From Pardosa pseudoannulata (taxonomy: Eukaryota > Arthropoda > Arachnida > Araneae > Lycosidae), in the NCBI GenBank assembly GCA_032207245.1, contig CM063508.1, forward strand, positions 92,347,957 to 92,411,956: DNA of 64,000 nt. Reading direction: 5' to 3'. A model generated the notes under the pieces. It did not search any database, was not told the origin of the DNA, and saw nothing but the letters and a program-made list of their open reading frames with translations. The position numbers and the translations under genes are program-made. The first letter of the stretch is position 1; each line of letters starts with the position of its first letter. This document shows, one piece after another, positions 34,971 through 46,429 of the stretch.

Positions 34971-35034
34971 TTAAATATGTTAAATGGAGGCGTGAAATAT
35001 TTTCCTCCTAACTCAGCTTGCAATAAAAACACAG

Positions 35035-35290
35035 ACTTTATGCCAGTACAAGGCTTCGAATCTGTAACACATTTAGCACACCTAGGGATCATGTGTAGCT
35101 TAAAATATGCTACGGACAGGAGTAACATTACTCCCGCTGGGTGCTCGTAATTTAGAAGAAAGCAGAACCCAATCTTGGCCTGCCAACTCTAGAGGTATTG
35201 CAGGACATTGTGACCACGAGCAAATTCTACGTACCCCAGTCCCCTTTAACGAACACTGAGGCTATTATGATGGCTATAGCTCCAAACCAG
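35035..35290 (-). mobile_element. SINE2 copy, body only
   Basis: Minus-strand SINE2 body. As read on the plus strand it contains AGAGGTATTGCAGGACATTG, GTGACCACGAGC and CCCCTTTAACGAAC, the complements of the signature blocks of the copies at 7.1 and 39.9 kb. The tRNA-like head is not visible. Confidence 0.8.
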
Positions 35291-35566
35291 CAATGACGTC
35301 AAATACTTACAAACAAATGAGTGGAGCATGGACCAAAAAGGTTTGACAAGCGCTGAACTAGAATGCAAGACATTTATCTAGACAGGCAGTGGTATTAAAA
35401 ACAGGTCTTGGACGTTAACCTCTACCTTCTCGCTTTCATTAATATTAGAACCTCTGGATGGGTCATTTGGACTTAACTATTTTGAGTCTAATTTTCTCGA
35501 GAAATTACTAACGAAATTTAATCAAATTACACTTTCCTAATGCTACACCTATATAAATTTATAAAT

Positions 35567-36776
35567 AAACTAGACGACCTGACAGACGTTGTGCTATTTT
35601 TAATGCTGTAAATCCAAAAAGTGTAAAATGTTTAAATAAATTACAAATTGGACCGTTTGGTTGGAAAAACGAGGGAAAAAATTAACTACTTGACGCCCCA
35701 TGGCGTAAAGTCATCACAAACGTAATTAGGTTAAATTCAAATTTCTACATCGCCTGCCTGTACGGGGATTCAATCCTTGGTCTTCTAGTACTGAAGCCCG
35801 TTGCACTGACAACTGGCATACATTTGTTGGCAGCGAAGTGTTTCAAGCGGTATTATTACAATCTCAATAATCGGACAATTCTTTTTAATAAAAAAGCATC
35901 TATCTGATCAAATTGAGTATCTAATCCGTTCTGGAATCAACTTAAATACATAAAATTTGAATCAAAATCAGTCTAGACGTTAGGAAGAGTTCTATTAAAA
36001 ACACAAACAAAAGAATTGTATATATAACAGGCTTGCAACTGCTGAGGTACTTTCAAAAAGGTGAGAAAAGTGACAAATAATACAGAATAAGTGACCAAAA
36101 AGTGACTTAACATTGAAAAAAAAAGCGATTTTTTTTCTCTTCTTAATTACAGATGCTATATTAAGATTTTTCTATTTATTTTAACTCTAAATCAAATGAC
36201 TCATGCAAGACATGATTTTAGCGTCAAATACAAAAAAGATTAAAAATTTTGTTCAACACAACTCAACATAGCTTTTTATTCAAGAAAATCTATAAATTAG
36301 ATTTGAATACATACACAATAAATTAATTTTATAATCACAATTTTCTGCATATATTAATGATGTTTTGAAATATGTACATAGCTAGATTAGAGTATCTAAA
36401 CAAAAATTGTGAAGAAAAAGAAAAAAATGTGTGCTTTGACATTATTTACTTTAGTGTATTAAATGTACATTTCAGTACAAATGCAGATGTCAGGAACTTA
36501 TTTACGACTTTTTAAAATCACTAAATTCTGGAAACCATATGACTAATTACATTTTAATAAGAAAAATAAGATTAGAGCAGCACATTTTTGGTCTTTTATT
36601 AAAATATTTGGTTAATAATTCAGATTTTCTTTTTTCAACAACAGAGTTTTGCTGTGATACACCATGAATAAAGTGACTAAAGTGACTCACTGTTTACTTA
36701 AAGTGACTAAAAGTGATCAATTGTAAAAAAGTGACTAAAGGTGGGAAAAGTGACGGAATTGCAAGCCTGATATAAA
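35567..36776 (-). mobile_element. Helitron-like element, minus copy, split by a hAT-like element
   Basis: Read on the minus strand it starts TCTTTATATATACAATTC (with the 742-bp element removed) and ends GTCTGTCAGGTCGTCTAGT, the CTAG|T end preceded by a small hairpin. It matches the plus copy at 23.8 kb throughout, including the tRNA-like module and the block around TTACGTTTGTGATGA. It has no coding region. The 5' terminal bases lie beyond 36769, after the insertion. Confidence 0.75.
36028..36769. mobile_element. 742-bp hAT-like element with 6-bp TSD
   Basis: Termini CAGGCTTGCAA and TTGCAAGCCTG are perfect 11-bp inverted repeats. The flanks are ATATAA at 36022-36027 and 36770-36775. Removing the element restores Helitron sequence matching the plus copy, which verifies the duplication. 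Inside both ends is a repeated AAAGTGACT / AAAAAGTGAC motif, the same design as the GGAAAA-repeat ends of the 29.6-kb transposon but with different sequence. It is non-autonomous. Confidence 0.93.
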
Positions 36777-37419
36777 GATAATATTCAAGAACAAATGCCT
36801 ATGCGCAAAATGGTTCCTTTTTAAGTTCCCAAGTGTAGGCACAAAACCGTATATATTTGATCTGAATTGCCGATATATAAAAAATATACAAAATGTATAT
36901 AAAGAACTGCCCAAACTATGTACCAAATCTTGACTGGTAAGAACTAAGTATTCCAATCAAGTTTTATATATATTTTCTAAATATAATTTTCGATATTGTA
37001 GTATCTTATTTTTATCAATTAGTAAAATAATTTAATGCCTAGGAATGAATAAATATCTCTCCGTATAAATACAGTGTGCTTTTTAAATAACAACTCAGAT
37101 TCATATTAGTAGGGTATATTAGAACTAATGTGCTGTTTTAAATAGACCGAAACTCTCGCAGTTCTAAGGTGATGAGGTTTCGCCCTCTATTTCTTGCGCC
37201 CGTGATATTTCCGACTGGTGTATACAAAAGCAGCGCTCCAAAAAACTAAATATTTCGTATGCCCGGATTCAAACTAGTTCCAAACTCTTTGCAATGTGTT
37301 TCGTCAAACTATTCTGACCTAGTATCTTACGTACAAAAAAAATATCACATACCATTGCAAAAAGAGGACAGATATACCTAGACAATAACTCCAACCGTTT
37401 GATTAAGAGGAATTTTTTA

Positions 37420-38235
37420 GGCTGTTTTCACACATAGCGGATTTCCCTACTGCGTAAAAATTCCAGAATTTGGCTCGAATTTGAGAAAAATATTCATATG
37501 TCAAATACTCAACTAATTGAAGTTTATTCATATCAATTTTCATTTCGCTTAAAATTTACAATTCGTATTTATACTGTTTATGTTTAAATTCTACAAACAT
37601 GTACAATCCTTAATCCTATGGGAAACAGTTATGAAAAACCGTATGTTTAATAAGCAGATATACGAAAATTTTTATAGTCTCGCATTATTCTGCAGACTAT
37701 TTTTACGAGACTCAACTGCAGTTGAAGACTTAAAAAATATTCTGCCACTGGGTGTATAGGTATGTGAGAAAATGTTACCAAATTCATTTCTCTTTTTTTC
37801 CAATTGATTGAAATCTCTTCAAAATCTGAGGCAAACTTTATGCCAAGTTTTACGAATAGTGTTTTTGTCCTCAAAAAATTCCAGAGTTTTATCCCATAAA
37901 ACAGGTCTTGTATTAATGAAATCGGTATATCATTATCAATAACGCTCGTTTTTACGGAACTGCTCATATTCACAACGAAAGTCCAATGCAAATGGCAGAA
38001 AAAACCGCTGTGTGTGCAAACGTTTACTGGGACCATAGACTTCTAGTTCGGGACGATAAACTTCCGCTGAGCTCCATGGCACCAGATGGCTGCAGAACTT
38101 ACCGTCGACGGCAAATTAACCGATCTTTCTTTCAGTCTAATGTGGAAACTCGAGTTTATTTCAACGGACTACTATTGTAATGGAGGAGACTGCAAATTTT
38201 TCTCTTGGAAAAATACGCCGTGTGTGTAACCAGCC
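37420..38235. mobile_element. PIF/Harbinger-like transposon, 816 bp, TTA TSD
   Basis: Left end GGCTGTTTTCACACATAGCG and right end, on the other strand, GGCTGGTTACACACACGGCG, flanked by TTA on both sides (37417-37419, 38236-38238). A 3-bp TTA duplication with GG-starting ends is typical of PIF/Harbinger. It keeps part of a MADF-type reading frame, the DNA-binding accessory protein of this superfamily, and no DDE transposase. Confidence 0.85.
37690..37965 (-). pseudogene. MADF-domain fragment of a Harbinger-type element
   Basis: On the minus strand one frame gives MSSSVKTSVIDNDI, and after a shift near 37920 another gives FINTRPVLWDKTLEFFEDK and TIRKTWHKVCLRF, then a stop, then DFNQLEKKRNEFGN. 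The order RPxLWD, then K(D)K, W-x-V/I and the acidic-to-basic end is that of the MADF (Myb/SANT-like) domain. In the frame without the shift a 129-codon ORF (37647-38036) exists, but most of it is the wrong frame. The protein is broken by at least one frameshift and one stop, and the usual C-terminal basic helix is not readable. Confidence 0.7.
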
Positions 38236-38927
38236 TTAGATATCTCCCACTGATAAAAAATTGCAACCATCAAGAAAATTCAAAAGTTTGTTGTTCCAAA
38301 AGAGATGAAAATAGTAATAGATGCAGGAAGAAAACTGTAATACTGCCATGATTGTAATTGTTAGACTTTGCATCTCACACTTCCAGATTTATCACGCAAG
38401 AAAAAATTACTAATATTTATCTATTATACTCAAGTTTTGTTGAAGCATAATGAAAAGCTGCAGATCGCAAACACCTTTTATTGAAAACACCAAAATAATC
38501 AAGAAATACGATGTACATTGGGATTTTATAGTTTTAAGATCCTGCGTCCAGCCAATCAAATTACAGGCGAAAACTAAACACAGCCAATCAAAACACAAAA
38601 GGATCAACTAAAGAAAACCTCGTACGTCAAAGAAAGCTATTACTTATGTACAACAATAATCGGCCAAGTCGTCAAGTATGAGTGCGATTATATATTTCAA
38701 CAAGTTTAATAAAATACTTTCAACGCTAAAAATATATATTTTAATTCATTTTATTTGCTGGAATACCGACATTAAGTCTTAACCCTGATTGTTGGATTTT
38801 CATTAAAAAATAAGCTGAAGGTGAATTTAAAAGTTAAAAAAGAAAGCATTTAGTACACATACAGTTTTTTTGTAATTATCTTGAATAAAAAAGAGACACT
38901 TATGACTTATTACCCTAAGATATGCTA

Positions 38928-39561
38928 TTAACCCTCTAAGCGATTCGCACGTACAATTCCTCCAAACCGATGATGACTTCAAAACGTACAATTTTCGACC
39001 TCCAAAAACGCTCCGAAAATGGATGTAATGTGTATTTTTGCCACTGCTTTCCTCCATGGAGTTTTGAGGTAGGAGGGTCAGGTCTACTGTTTAAGAACTG
39101 CAGCACTCTTTCACTGACATTTCTTGAGGGATGCAACCATACCCCCCGAGGCACAAAGACGATGACAGCATTTCATGGCTTTGTAAATCTCTATTTCGAA
39201 GTATTTCGTTTGCGGTAACACATGTATCTTTAATTGCACCCCTTAAACATCTTAAATGACTTTCGTAAAAAATATAAATAAGTCTCTCAAAGGATATTTT
39301 TATTTGTACTTTTAAAATCCATTATTTTTTTATGGGTTAATATTCCAGACCTGAAGAGCTTTATGTCTATTAAAAATTAACAATTTATAATATCTATTTA
39401 TATATATATACCGGAAGTAAAGGGAGAATAACGAGGATATGTTTTCCATATTCCATTCTAGTCGACAAAGGGTGAAGGTAAAAATCATAGAACTCTTTGG
39501 CCACTGACATCAGCGTATTTTGGAGAATTTTTTTCTAGATGTGTTCCACTCGGAGGGTTAA
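38928..39561. mobile_element. piggyBac-like MITE, TTAA-flanked
   Basis: TTAA at both ends (38928-38931 and 39558-39561), with termini CCCTCTAAGCGA on the left and CCCTCCGAGTGG on the right (other strand). TTAA targets with CCC-starting ends indicate piggyBac or a TTAA-specific relative. Two overlapping opposite-strand frames of about 72-82 codons inside are mutual shadows and are not supported as genes. Confidence 0.75.
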
Positions 39562-39619
39562 GTAGTTAAACATTACTGATGTAATCTGCTGTATTTCAAT
39601 TTGCAAAAACAACGCTATC

Positions 39620-40110
39620 ATAATCTAGGGTTGCAGGTTTAGAGTCCGAGACGGCCTGGGTTGGGTTGGGAGTGCTACGGTCTACTTTTTTGCAACACGA
39701 GTGTTAATGAGACCGGGACCTACTGCTTAAAGCCGAATCCGAACGGCTACGAACATCCATGCCATAATGGGATTCGAACCCACGAACTCCGGTTCCGAAA
39801 GCCAGCACCTTAACCATTCGGCCATCGTTCGGCTCCGAGACGGCCTGAGATCAGCCGTTTTCGTTAAAGGTTACTGCAGCACATAAAATATGTTCGTAGT
39901 CACAATGTCCTGTAAGTTCTCAACCAATACCTCTGGGGGTGGTAGGAGAAGTATATGGGTCTTCTGTTTGGTCCCTGCTTCAAAGTTACGAGGGCCCCAC
40001 TTGAACAAAAGCTGTATTTTTACGCTTAAAGTGCTCTTTAAAATGAACGGTGCACCCCTTCCCTTAATACGAGTAGTCTCCGGCTTAATCGTGCTAAGTG
40101 GCATAAGACA
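39620..40110 (+). mobile_element. SINE2 copy interrupted by a SINE1
   Basis: The head relic TTGCAGGTTTAGAGTCCGAG is followed, after the SINE1 insertion, by the SINE2 body (CGTTAAAGG, GTAGTCACAATGTCC, AATACCTCTGG). It aligns with the copy at 6980-7325 along its length. Confidence 0.85.
39659..39834 (-). mobile_element. SINE1 copy inside SINE2, 13-bp TSD
   Basis: Near-complete minus-strand SINE1, flanked by a perfect duplication CCGAGACGGCCTG at 39646-39658 and 39835-39847. Both promoter boxes are readable (complements of GGTTCGAATCCCA and GATGGCCGAATGG). It shows SINE1 was active after SINE2. Confidence 0.95.
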
Positions 40111-40909
40111 ACAACAGCATTACTTATGTAATTAATGTTTCGTTTGTTTTTTAAAGTTTAATAAAATTCTCAGTGGGCATATTCTAGTTTTGGTCCGTGT
40201 GGTGCACATATGGGAACATAGCTCGAGAATAAATAATTTTAACCCGAGGATGAAAATCATGATCAACTTAGTCAACATGATTAGGTACCAGCTGTATTGA
40301 ATTTCTCCCCTGTGGAAAATTGCCTTTCTTCTGATCAGATGACTTTAAACAAATTTGAAAGCCGGATAGAGATCAAAGATATAATGAATGATCTTTAAGG
40401 AAATGCGAACTAGTAAATATTTCATTCAAAAAAGATATAGAAGTTTTTTAGAAAATAAATATTAAACATTTATTTTGCAAGCTCTGTTTTAAAAGTTTAG
40501 TAAAGTATTACTAATACACAATAACAATTACATAGCAAAATTAGTTTACAGACACTTAAATGTAACAATTAGTACAATTTGTACTACAGTTTAACAGTCG
40601 CAGAGAAATCCAATATGGTCAGTACCCAATGATCTTAACATCTATTAGCAAAAAAGCTCGTTTTGTACTTAAATTATTAATTTAAATATTTTACTTTAAA
40701 TAATTTACTGTTAAATCTTACTGCAGAAATATTTCAACTTATTCTACATGAAATATTAGTTTTATTTATACAAAAGTACTAAAAGTAGCGGTGTAAACCA
40801 AATTCCTATCAAATAATAATTTAAAGAAGGATCCGATAGTAAAAATCAGTAGTATTAAAATTAGAGCATCTATAAAATAATTAACAGCTTATCCCTTTAC
40901 TCATGTTAA
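40111..40909. other. Gene-free stretch
   Basis: AT-rich, no supported feature. It borders the left end of the BEL/Pao carcass and may contain lost LTR sequence. Confidence 0.45.
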
Positions 40910-40935
40910 CAGTTGCATATAGTAGTGTAAACCGC

Positions 40936-41066
40936 GGTTAGTGACTGTATATAGTAGTGTAAATAAATTTTATTTCATAGAAACAGTAGTACTTATTCTT
41001 TTATAGATATAAGAATTTTGATTATCCCGCCTGCAGCTAAAATTTTCTAAAACGCTTTATTCAAGT
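40936..41066 (+). repeat. 5' LTR-like remnant
   Basis: Shares TATAGTAGTGTAAATAAAT (40950-40968) and AGAAACAGTAGTACTTAT with the block at 50966-51086, in the same order and orientation, and both continue into CCTGCA and TTTTCTAAA. About 115 bp are alignable. The upstream part of the LTR cannot be matched. The primer site begins three bases downstream. Confidence 0.6.
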
Positions 41067-41068
41067 CA

Positions 41069-41086
41069 TGGTGCATCGGCCGGGTA
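41069..41086 (+). promoter_or_regulatory. Primer binding site, tRNA-Gly type
   Basis: TGGTGCATCGGCCGGGTA is complementary to the 3' end of an animal tRNA-Gly (GCC) at 16 of 18 positions, from my memory of that tRNA. Its place directly after the LTR-like remnant supports the call. Confidence 0.65.
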
Positions 41087-42169
41087 TCCCGGAACTATTT
41101 TAATCGGTGAATTGTGTTCTGGCCTAATTTGTTTGGATTTCGTATTTGAACTGGTTATTCTTTAGACAACTTGTGATTCCTGGAAGGCATGGTTGAAGAC
41201 TGCTAAAGGTACGATAGACATTGATTGTTAATTCGTATCGGAAAATGGATAAATGCAAAACGAAAAATTGTCAGAACTGCTGATTCAAAAACTTTAAATA
41301 AAACTGAAAAGGGTTTGAAAAGTCAAAATATCTAAGCATGTGCTCTAGAGGAATGTTGATTTCAAATCACAGAAGTTAAAATTTTGGGAAAAAAGGAAAA
41401 AAGGAGAAAAATTCAAAAAAGAGGAAAAAAAGAGGAAGTTAAATAACTATTAAAAATTAACGTTCTGATTTACTTAATGCAAAAAAAGTGCCTAAATATG
41501 AAATATGTAAGTATCTAAATAACTTTTTATCAATATAAGTAAGTACTCAAGTTTCCTAGTAAAAAAAATATATTTAAAATAGATTCAAATCAGATGCTTC
41601 TTTAATGTGCCTCATTAAAAAAATAAATTCACCAATACAGTTGAACTTTATTATACTAAGTTTTGAGGAACCATATTGTTTGTTGTACTTGAACCTTTAA
41701 GAAAAATGCTAGATCTCAGATAATTATAACTTATAAAAGATTTACATAAGGTTACATATTATCTTGTATAAGATTTATAAAAATATTATCTTTAATGATT
41801 TTAATTGACCTTAACCAAACAACTGAACGATTGAATATTAGAATGACCAAAAATGTAGACAAATGCAAAACTAGTTTTGTCTTCTAGTTATTGCTTACTA
41901 CTTTAATACTGAGTTAATTTATAATCTTCTATATCAAGATAGTTTAAGGAATTTCTTTGTCCAATACAACAAAAAACATTTTCTTTCCTTGAGTGGCTGG
42001 ACAAGATGTTATTAATTTCATGCACTTTGTTTTTAAATCTAGAAACATATTTAAATCTGATTTTATAACTGTAAAAAAGTTTTATAAAAAATGAAGAAAT
42101 ACTTAGTAAATGATTAAAAGAAAGGATTCTTCTACCTCATTCTTAAAATTCACTATAAATGTATAAAAT

Positions 42170-42250
42170 ATGTATAAATGTATAAAATATAAATGTATAA
42201 ATGTATACTATAAATGTATAAAATATACTAATAGTATAAAATAAAATGTA
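42170..42250. repeat. Short tandem TATAAATG-type repeat
   Basis: Imperfect repeats of AAATGTATAAAATAT / TATAAATGTATA, present in copy 2 of the transposon. Copy 1 has only one unit at the equivalent place near 30370. Confidence 0.8.
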
Positions 42251-43069
42251 TAAAATGATTCACCATTTATGGATAAATTAGCATTGTAAACAAAAGGAAA
42301 ATCATGAGATCAAAATTTTCATTTGTTATATGCTGGTTTGTTAAAATAGGGATTTCAACAGTACATTAATAATTTAAAAGCCGTTTCAAATAGCAAATCT
42401 TTAAAATGCACTTCCAAACAGAACTTGAAAACTTTGTAACCGCAAAATTTGTTATTAACTAGTTTGTAAAATTCTATTAATTTTTCTTACATTGATTTAT
42501 AATTAATGTTTAAAAAATACAGTATAAGTCTAATTTTTTTAAATGGACAATTCCAAAAAATTTTTAATAAAAGTAGCAGATCCAGAAGTTAAATATTAGA
42601 GGGGAAAAAAAGGAGGAAAATCGGAAAGTAAAGAACAATTTAAAAATATTTATTTAAGTATACATAATGCAAAAACAAGTACCTAAGTATGAAATATACC
42701 AGAAGCTAAATAATTTTTACTAATATAAACAATTACTAGAGTCTCCCAATCAAAAAATGTTCAAAACAGATTCAAATCAGAAGTTTCTCAAATATCCTAA
42801 TTAAAAAAAATCTAATAATATAAATGCGCATTTTAGATATCAAATTTTTAGAAGGCATTCCTACAAACAAATTTTTAATTTTGTGACACTAGAATTTCTT
42901 AAATGCAGTAAAATCTATACCTTAATAGTTTGTAAAGATACAATAATTAGCATTAGATTTAATTTTAATCAATGTCTAAAAACTCATGATTTAAATAACA
43001 TATACTCTATATAAGGCTATTTTTTAAGTGAACAATTAAAAAAAATTTTTTTTAAACAGTAAGATTTCA

Positions 43070-43300
43070 GGACGATGATCGAACTGGACGGGCTTTCTTC
43101 CGGTATCTGAGCCAGTGAGTTCGATTTCTACTTTAGACTAACAGATTTGTAACCATTTAGTTTAGTCTGAGAGCGCTTTTATGTTACCCGACAGCTAGTC
43201 ATCGGAGTTTACTACTTAATTACTACGATTCTGAACGGCTGCGAACAAAGCGGCGGGATTCGAACCCGTGCAGCGTCCTGCCGATTCAGCTGGATGGCTG
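43070..43300. repeat. Inverted pair of SINE1-like heads, copy 2
   Basis: Same structure as at 31180-31420: GACGATGATCGAACTGGACG on the left and GGGATTCGAACCCGTG...GATTCAGCTGG on the right, better preserved here. Confidence 0.7.
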
Positions 43301-44882
43301 ATTTTTATCGGGATTGCCGTTAAAAGTTACGATTTTTCATTGGTAAATTTTTTCATCAACTTCAATACAGATGCAATACAGATGCAACAAAAAAAGGTGC
43401 GGACTTTTTAACAATAATTAACTTCCGTAAGTTATTTGCAACAATGTTATTTTCTCACAGACACTGCTCATAGCACAAAAATTCAGACAATAAGATGAAG
43501 TATCGTTACAAATAAGTATAAGAGGGATTGAAATCTTAATACTGTTACCACAATATTAAAAAAATATCGATATATAAAACAGTATTACGATCGGTCTACG
43601 TGCGTTCGGGGGATAATCTATAAAGTACGCAAGATGTTAAAACATAATTCTACCGTTTCAGAGCCCCCATATTATGTATGATAGCAGTATTAACTATAAT
43701 GGCCCATTAAAAAAATGCGCATTTTCCGGAACCGAAATCCAGAAAACGGTTGTTTTTCACCAAAACATACAGTTATGGCTTAGCTGTACTATTAAAACTA
43801 GAACCACACACGTTCTATATGTTTCATTTGTACCGCGTCACACGGCTTTTTGACCTTGAAGCACGTGTTGCGAGAATCTACTGATAACGCTTTTCTCCTG
43901 CTCTTTGTCAAAAAAAAATTGTGGACGTGGCAAAGAGAAAAAACAAATGAGAAAAGGGAAGAAATCTGATTATCGTCAAAATTTAAATATATATAAGTTT
44001 AAAAAAATCGCTTTTTTAATTTTTTTTAATTTCCGAAAAAAAATCTGTTTAACAATCTTTTTTTTTAATTAAAAAAAAAAAGAAACCACAAAAAATTTCG
44101 GATCAGAATCATCTTTGAATTCATTCAATATTCGATGCGGCAGTCCATTTTTTAGCGCATAGGCTCGGAGTAACGTTTCTTTTCCCCCTCTTGGGTTCAG
44201 AAACGGGGTAAACAGATTTCTTGACACCACAATCAAAATAATCGGGTCCCCCCTTTAGTTTTGACACTTTGATCGTTATTCGTTAACTTTCAAACATCTG
44301 TACCGCCAATAAATCGCCTTACACTTTTTCTTTTTTTTTTTTGAGGGGGGGGGATCTCACAGAAAAAAAAATAGAAAAACAAAGATGTTACCAAAACATG
44401 AAAAAGATGTGTGCAATCCGTTAGGTCATTACATAACTCCGTAAACGTTGAGAAAGAAAAAAGGAATAAAAGGAGTGAATGGCCCAAAGAAAAAAGGAAT
44501 AAAAGGAGGGAATATGCGAAAAAAAGGAGAAATGCCGTAAAATAAGGAAAAAAGGAGAGATTTCTAAAAAAAAGGAAAAAGAGGAAAAAAAAGAGCGCTG
44601 CGGTGTCTGGATTTGGTCAAATTTGACGTGATTTTAAAAGTTGAATAATTGACTAAATTAGATTCGGAAATGGAAGATATGGTTGATCGGGATTAGTTTA
44701 AAACAGAATTTCAAACGCCTCAGGAATACATAGAAAAAACTTAATGTTGGTTTATTTCGTGCCAGAAGAAAGAAACGATAAAAATTCGGTTAAAACAAAG
44801 GTCTATCTAACAACCCCGAAATCATTAACGAAAGCAAACAAGTTGTTAGTCTACCGAAAGTAACTACCGCTAAATGTGATGG

Positions 44883-45058
44883 TTTGGTTTGGTTTGGAGT
44901 GCTACGGTCAACTGTTTTGAACACGAGGGCCAATGAGACCGGGACCTACAGCTTAAAGCCAATTCCGAACGGCTACAATCATTCATGCCAGCAGCGGGAT
45001 TCGAACCCCCGAATTCCGGTTCCGAAGAGCAGCACTCTACCATTAGGCCATCGTTCGG
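44883..45058 (-). mobile_element. SINE1 copy in gag, 13-bp TSD
   Basis: Nearly intact minus-strand SINE1, flanked by CTAAATGTGATGG (44870-44882) and CTAAATTTAATGG (45059-45071), a 13-bp duplication with two differences. The gag reading continues on its right side (FNGKGLQW). Confidence 0.92.
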
Positions 45059-46024
45059 CTAAATTTAATGGTAAAGGCTTACAGTGGACCAGATTTTGGA
45101 ATTCCTTTAAAGTTGCAATTCATAATAAAGTATCACTTTAAAAAATCGAAAAAAATTATTTTAAATCTTTTTTGTGAAAATGCTCTAAGTGCAATAGAAT
45201 AATTTTTGACTTAGGAAGACAAGATTCCGTTGAAAACATTCTTCAAAAAAGATCTGGTCGTCGAGACATTAATTAACGCACACATGAATAAATTACTAAA
45301 TCTTAATCCGATAATACTGTAGAATTAAGGATATATGATACTTTAGAAATTCAAGTTCATAGTTTAAAATCATTAAATGTGAAACCTGATGAATATAGCT
45401 CCATGTTAATTTCAATACTTCTGAAAGTTTTACTTCCTGATATTAGAATTTAATAGAAAAAAAAGTGACTTTAGAAAGGTCTAATGTAGGGAAATTATAA
45501 TTTCTTAAAAATGAGGGAGTGTAGGGATCGCATGCCAGTTTCACTATAAAAAAATTAACTTCTATCATTTTTGCGCTCAAAGCCGTTTATTGAAAACAAA
45601 AATCGTGGAATGCTGATAAGCAACCCTATACTGCATACAATCTAATGACATCTGCTAAACGAGGACAAAATGAAAACAATATTTGTATCTTTTGGAACAC
45701 TGAGCATAATTCATGTTATTGCGACATCGGTGGAGGTCTTGATCGGAAACAAACTCTTCGTATAAACGATTTATTTTATATTTGCTTTGGTAAGCATTTA
45801 AGTAGCCAGTGTTCAAAAGGAAGTTTATGCCAGATTTACGGAGGTCGTCAAAACAGAGCAATATGCTTCAAATCAGAACAAAGAAAAAAACGCTTCACAG
45901 AAAGACTCACCATTTAAAGCGGAAGAATAGCCAAAAAATCAGAAGATTCTTGTTTTCATGTGTTTTGGAAGGAAAAACCAAAAGTTTAGTGCGGATATTC
46001 AGAATAATGAAACAAAAATTGTGA

Positions 46025-46200
46025 GGTTTTGTTAGACTGTTCGATGAAATCATTCGTGAACCAGCAGATTACTAAGAAATTAAAACATCCTGTTATTTGG
46101 AAAGACAATCTGTCTTTACTTATGGAAGCAAAAAACCAATGAGGAATTTCCACGTTTTCTAGTTTAAATTTTAAACAATAGAAGACAAAAGTAACCAGGA
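46025..46200 (+). pseudogene. BEL/Pao protease fragment
   Basis: Frame fragments LLDCSMKSFVNQQITKKLK and PVIWKDNLSLLMEA follow gag. They fit the aspartic protease of BEL/Pao, whose active site normally reads LLDxGS; here the glycine codon is missing (DCSM), so the catalytic motif is destroyed. The sequence is cut soon afterwards by the THAP-bearing insertion. Confidence 0.65.
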
Positions 46201-46429
46201 GAGTATCTATTTTTCTTTCATTTGGGGGCGTAATTAGTGATTGCTAATGGGTTTTATAGCGGCCTCTTTTAACGTCTCTCAAAACGATACTTTTCCTCCG
46301 CCGAGTTTGTGATGTCATCGTTCACGCACACACCGACCGCCTATGCTGTTTACATGTTAAAAGGCGACTTTAAATTTGTTTCTGTGTAAAGTATCGCATA
46401 TAACACTTTTTTTTATCATATCTGGTATT

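Larger units (their letters stand above)
41368..44609. mobile_element. DNA transposon with CAGACAC ends (hAT-like), copy 2
   Basis: Second copy of the 29571-34198 element, colinear over about 3.2 kb, without the 1231-bp hAT and without the 263-bp GC-rich segment. The right end is GGTGTCTG; the left end has lost a few bases (CACAGAAGTT against CAGACACAGAAAT). It sits in gag of the BEL element. The flanks GATTTCAA and GATTTGGT suggest a damaged duplication. A local expansion of TATAAATG-type repeats at 42170-42250 distinguishes it from copy 1. Confidence 0.85.
41245..46020 (+). pseudogene. BEL/Pao gag, broken and interrupted
   Basis: From ATG 41245 the frame soon shifts to RKIVRTADSKTLNKTEKGLK, then is interrupted by the DNA transposon (41368-44609). 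It resumes with LTKLDSEMEDMVDRD and FKTEFQTPQEYIEK, is cut by a SINE1 (44883-45058), and continues FNGKGLQWTRFWNSFKVAIH, the Gag-like DUF1759 pattern. Three CX2CX3HX4C zinc knuckles follow at 45680-45870 (CIFWNTEHNSCYC, YICFGKHLSSQC, CQIYGGRQNRAIC); each has lost at least one ligand (C to W, C to F or Y, C to Y with H to Q). Many stops and shifts make it non-functional. Confidence 0.8.

Noticed and set aside
38936..39218. Overlapping 72-82-codon ORFs in the piggyBac-like element
   Set aside because: They overlap on opposite strands, lie between TTAA ends and match no transposase pattern that I recognise.
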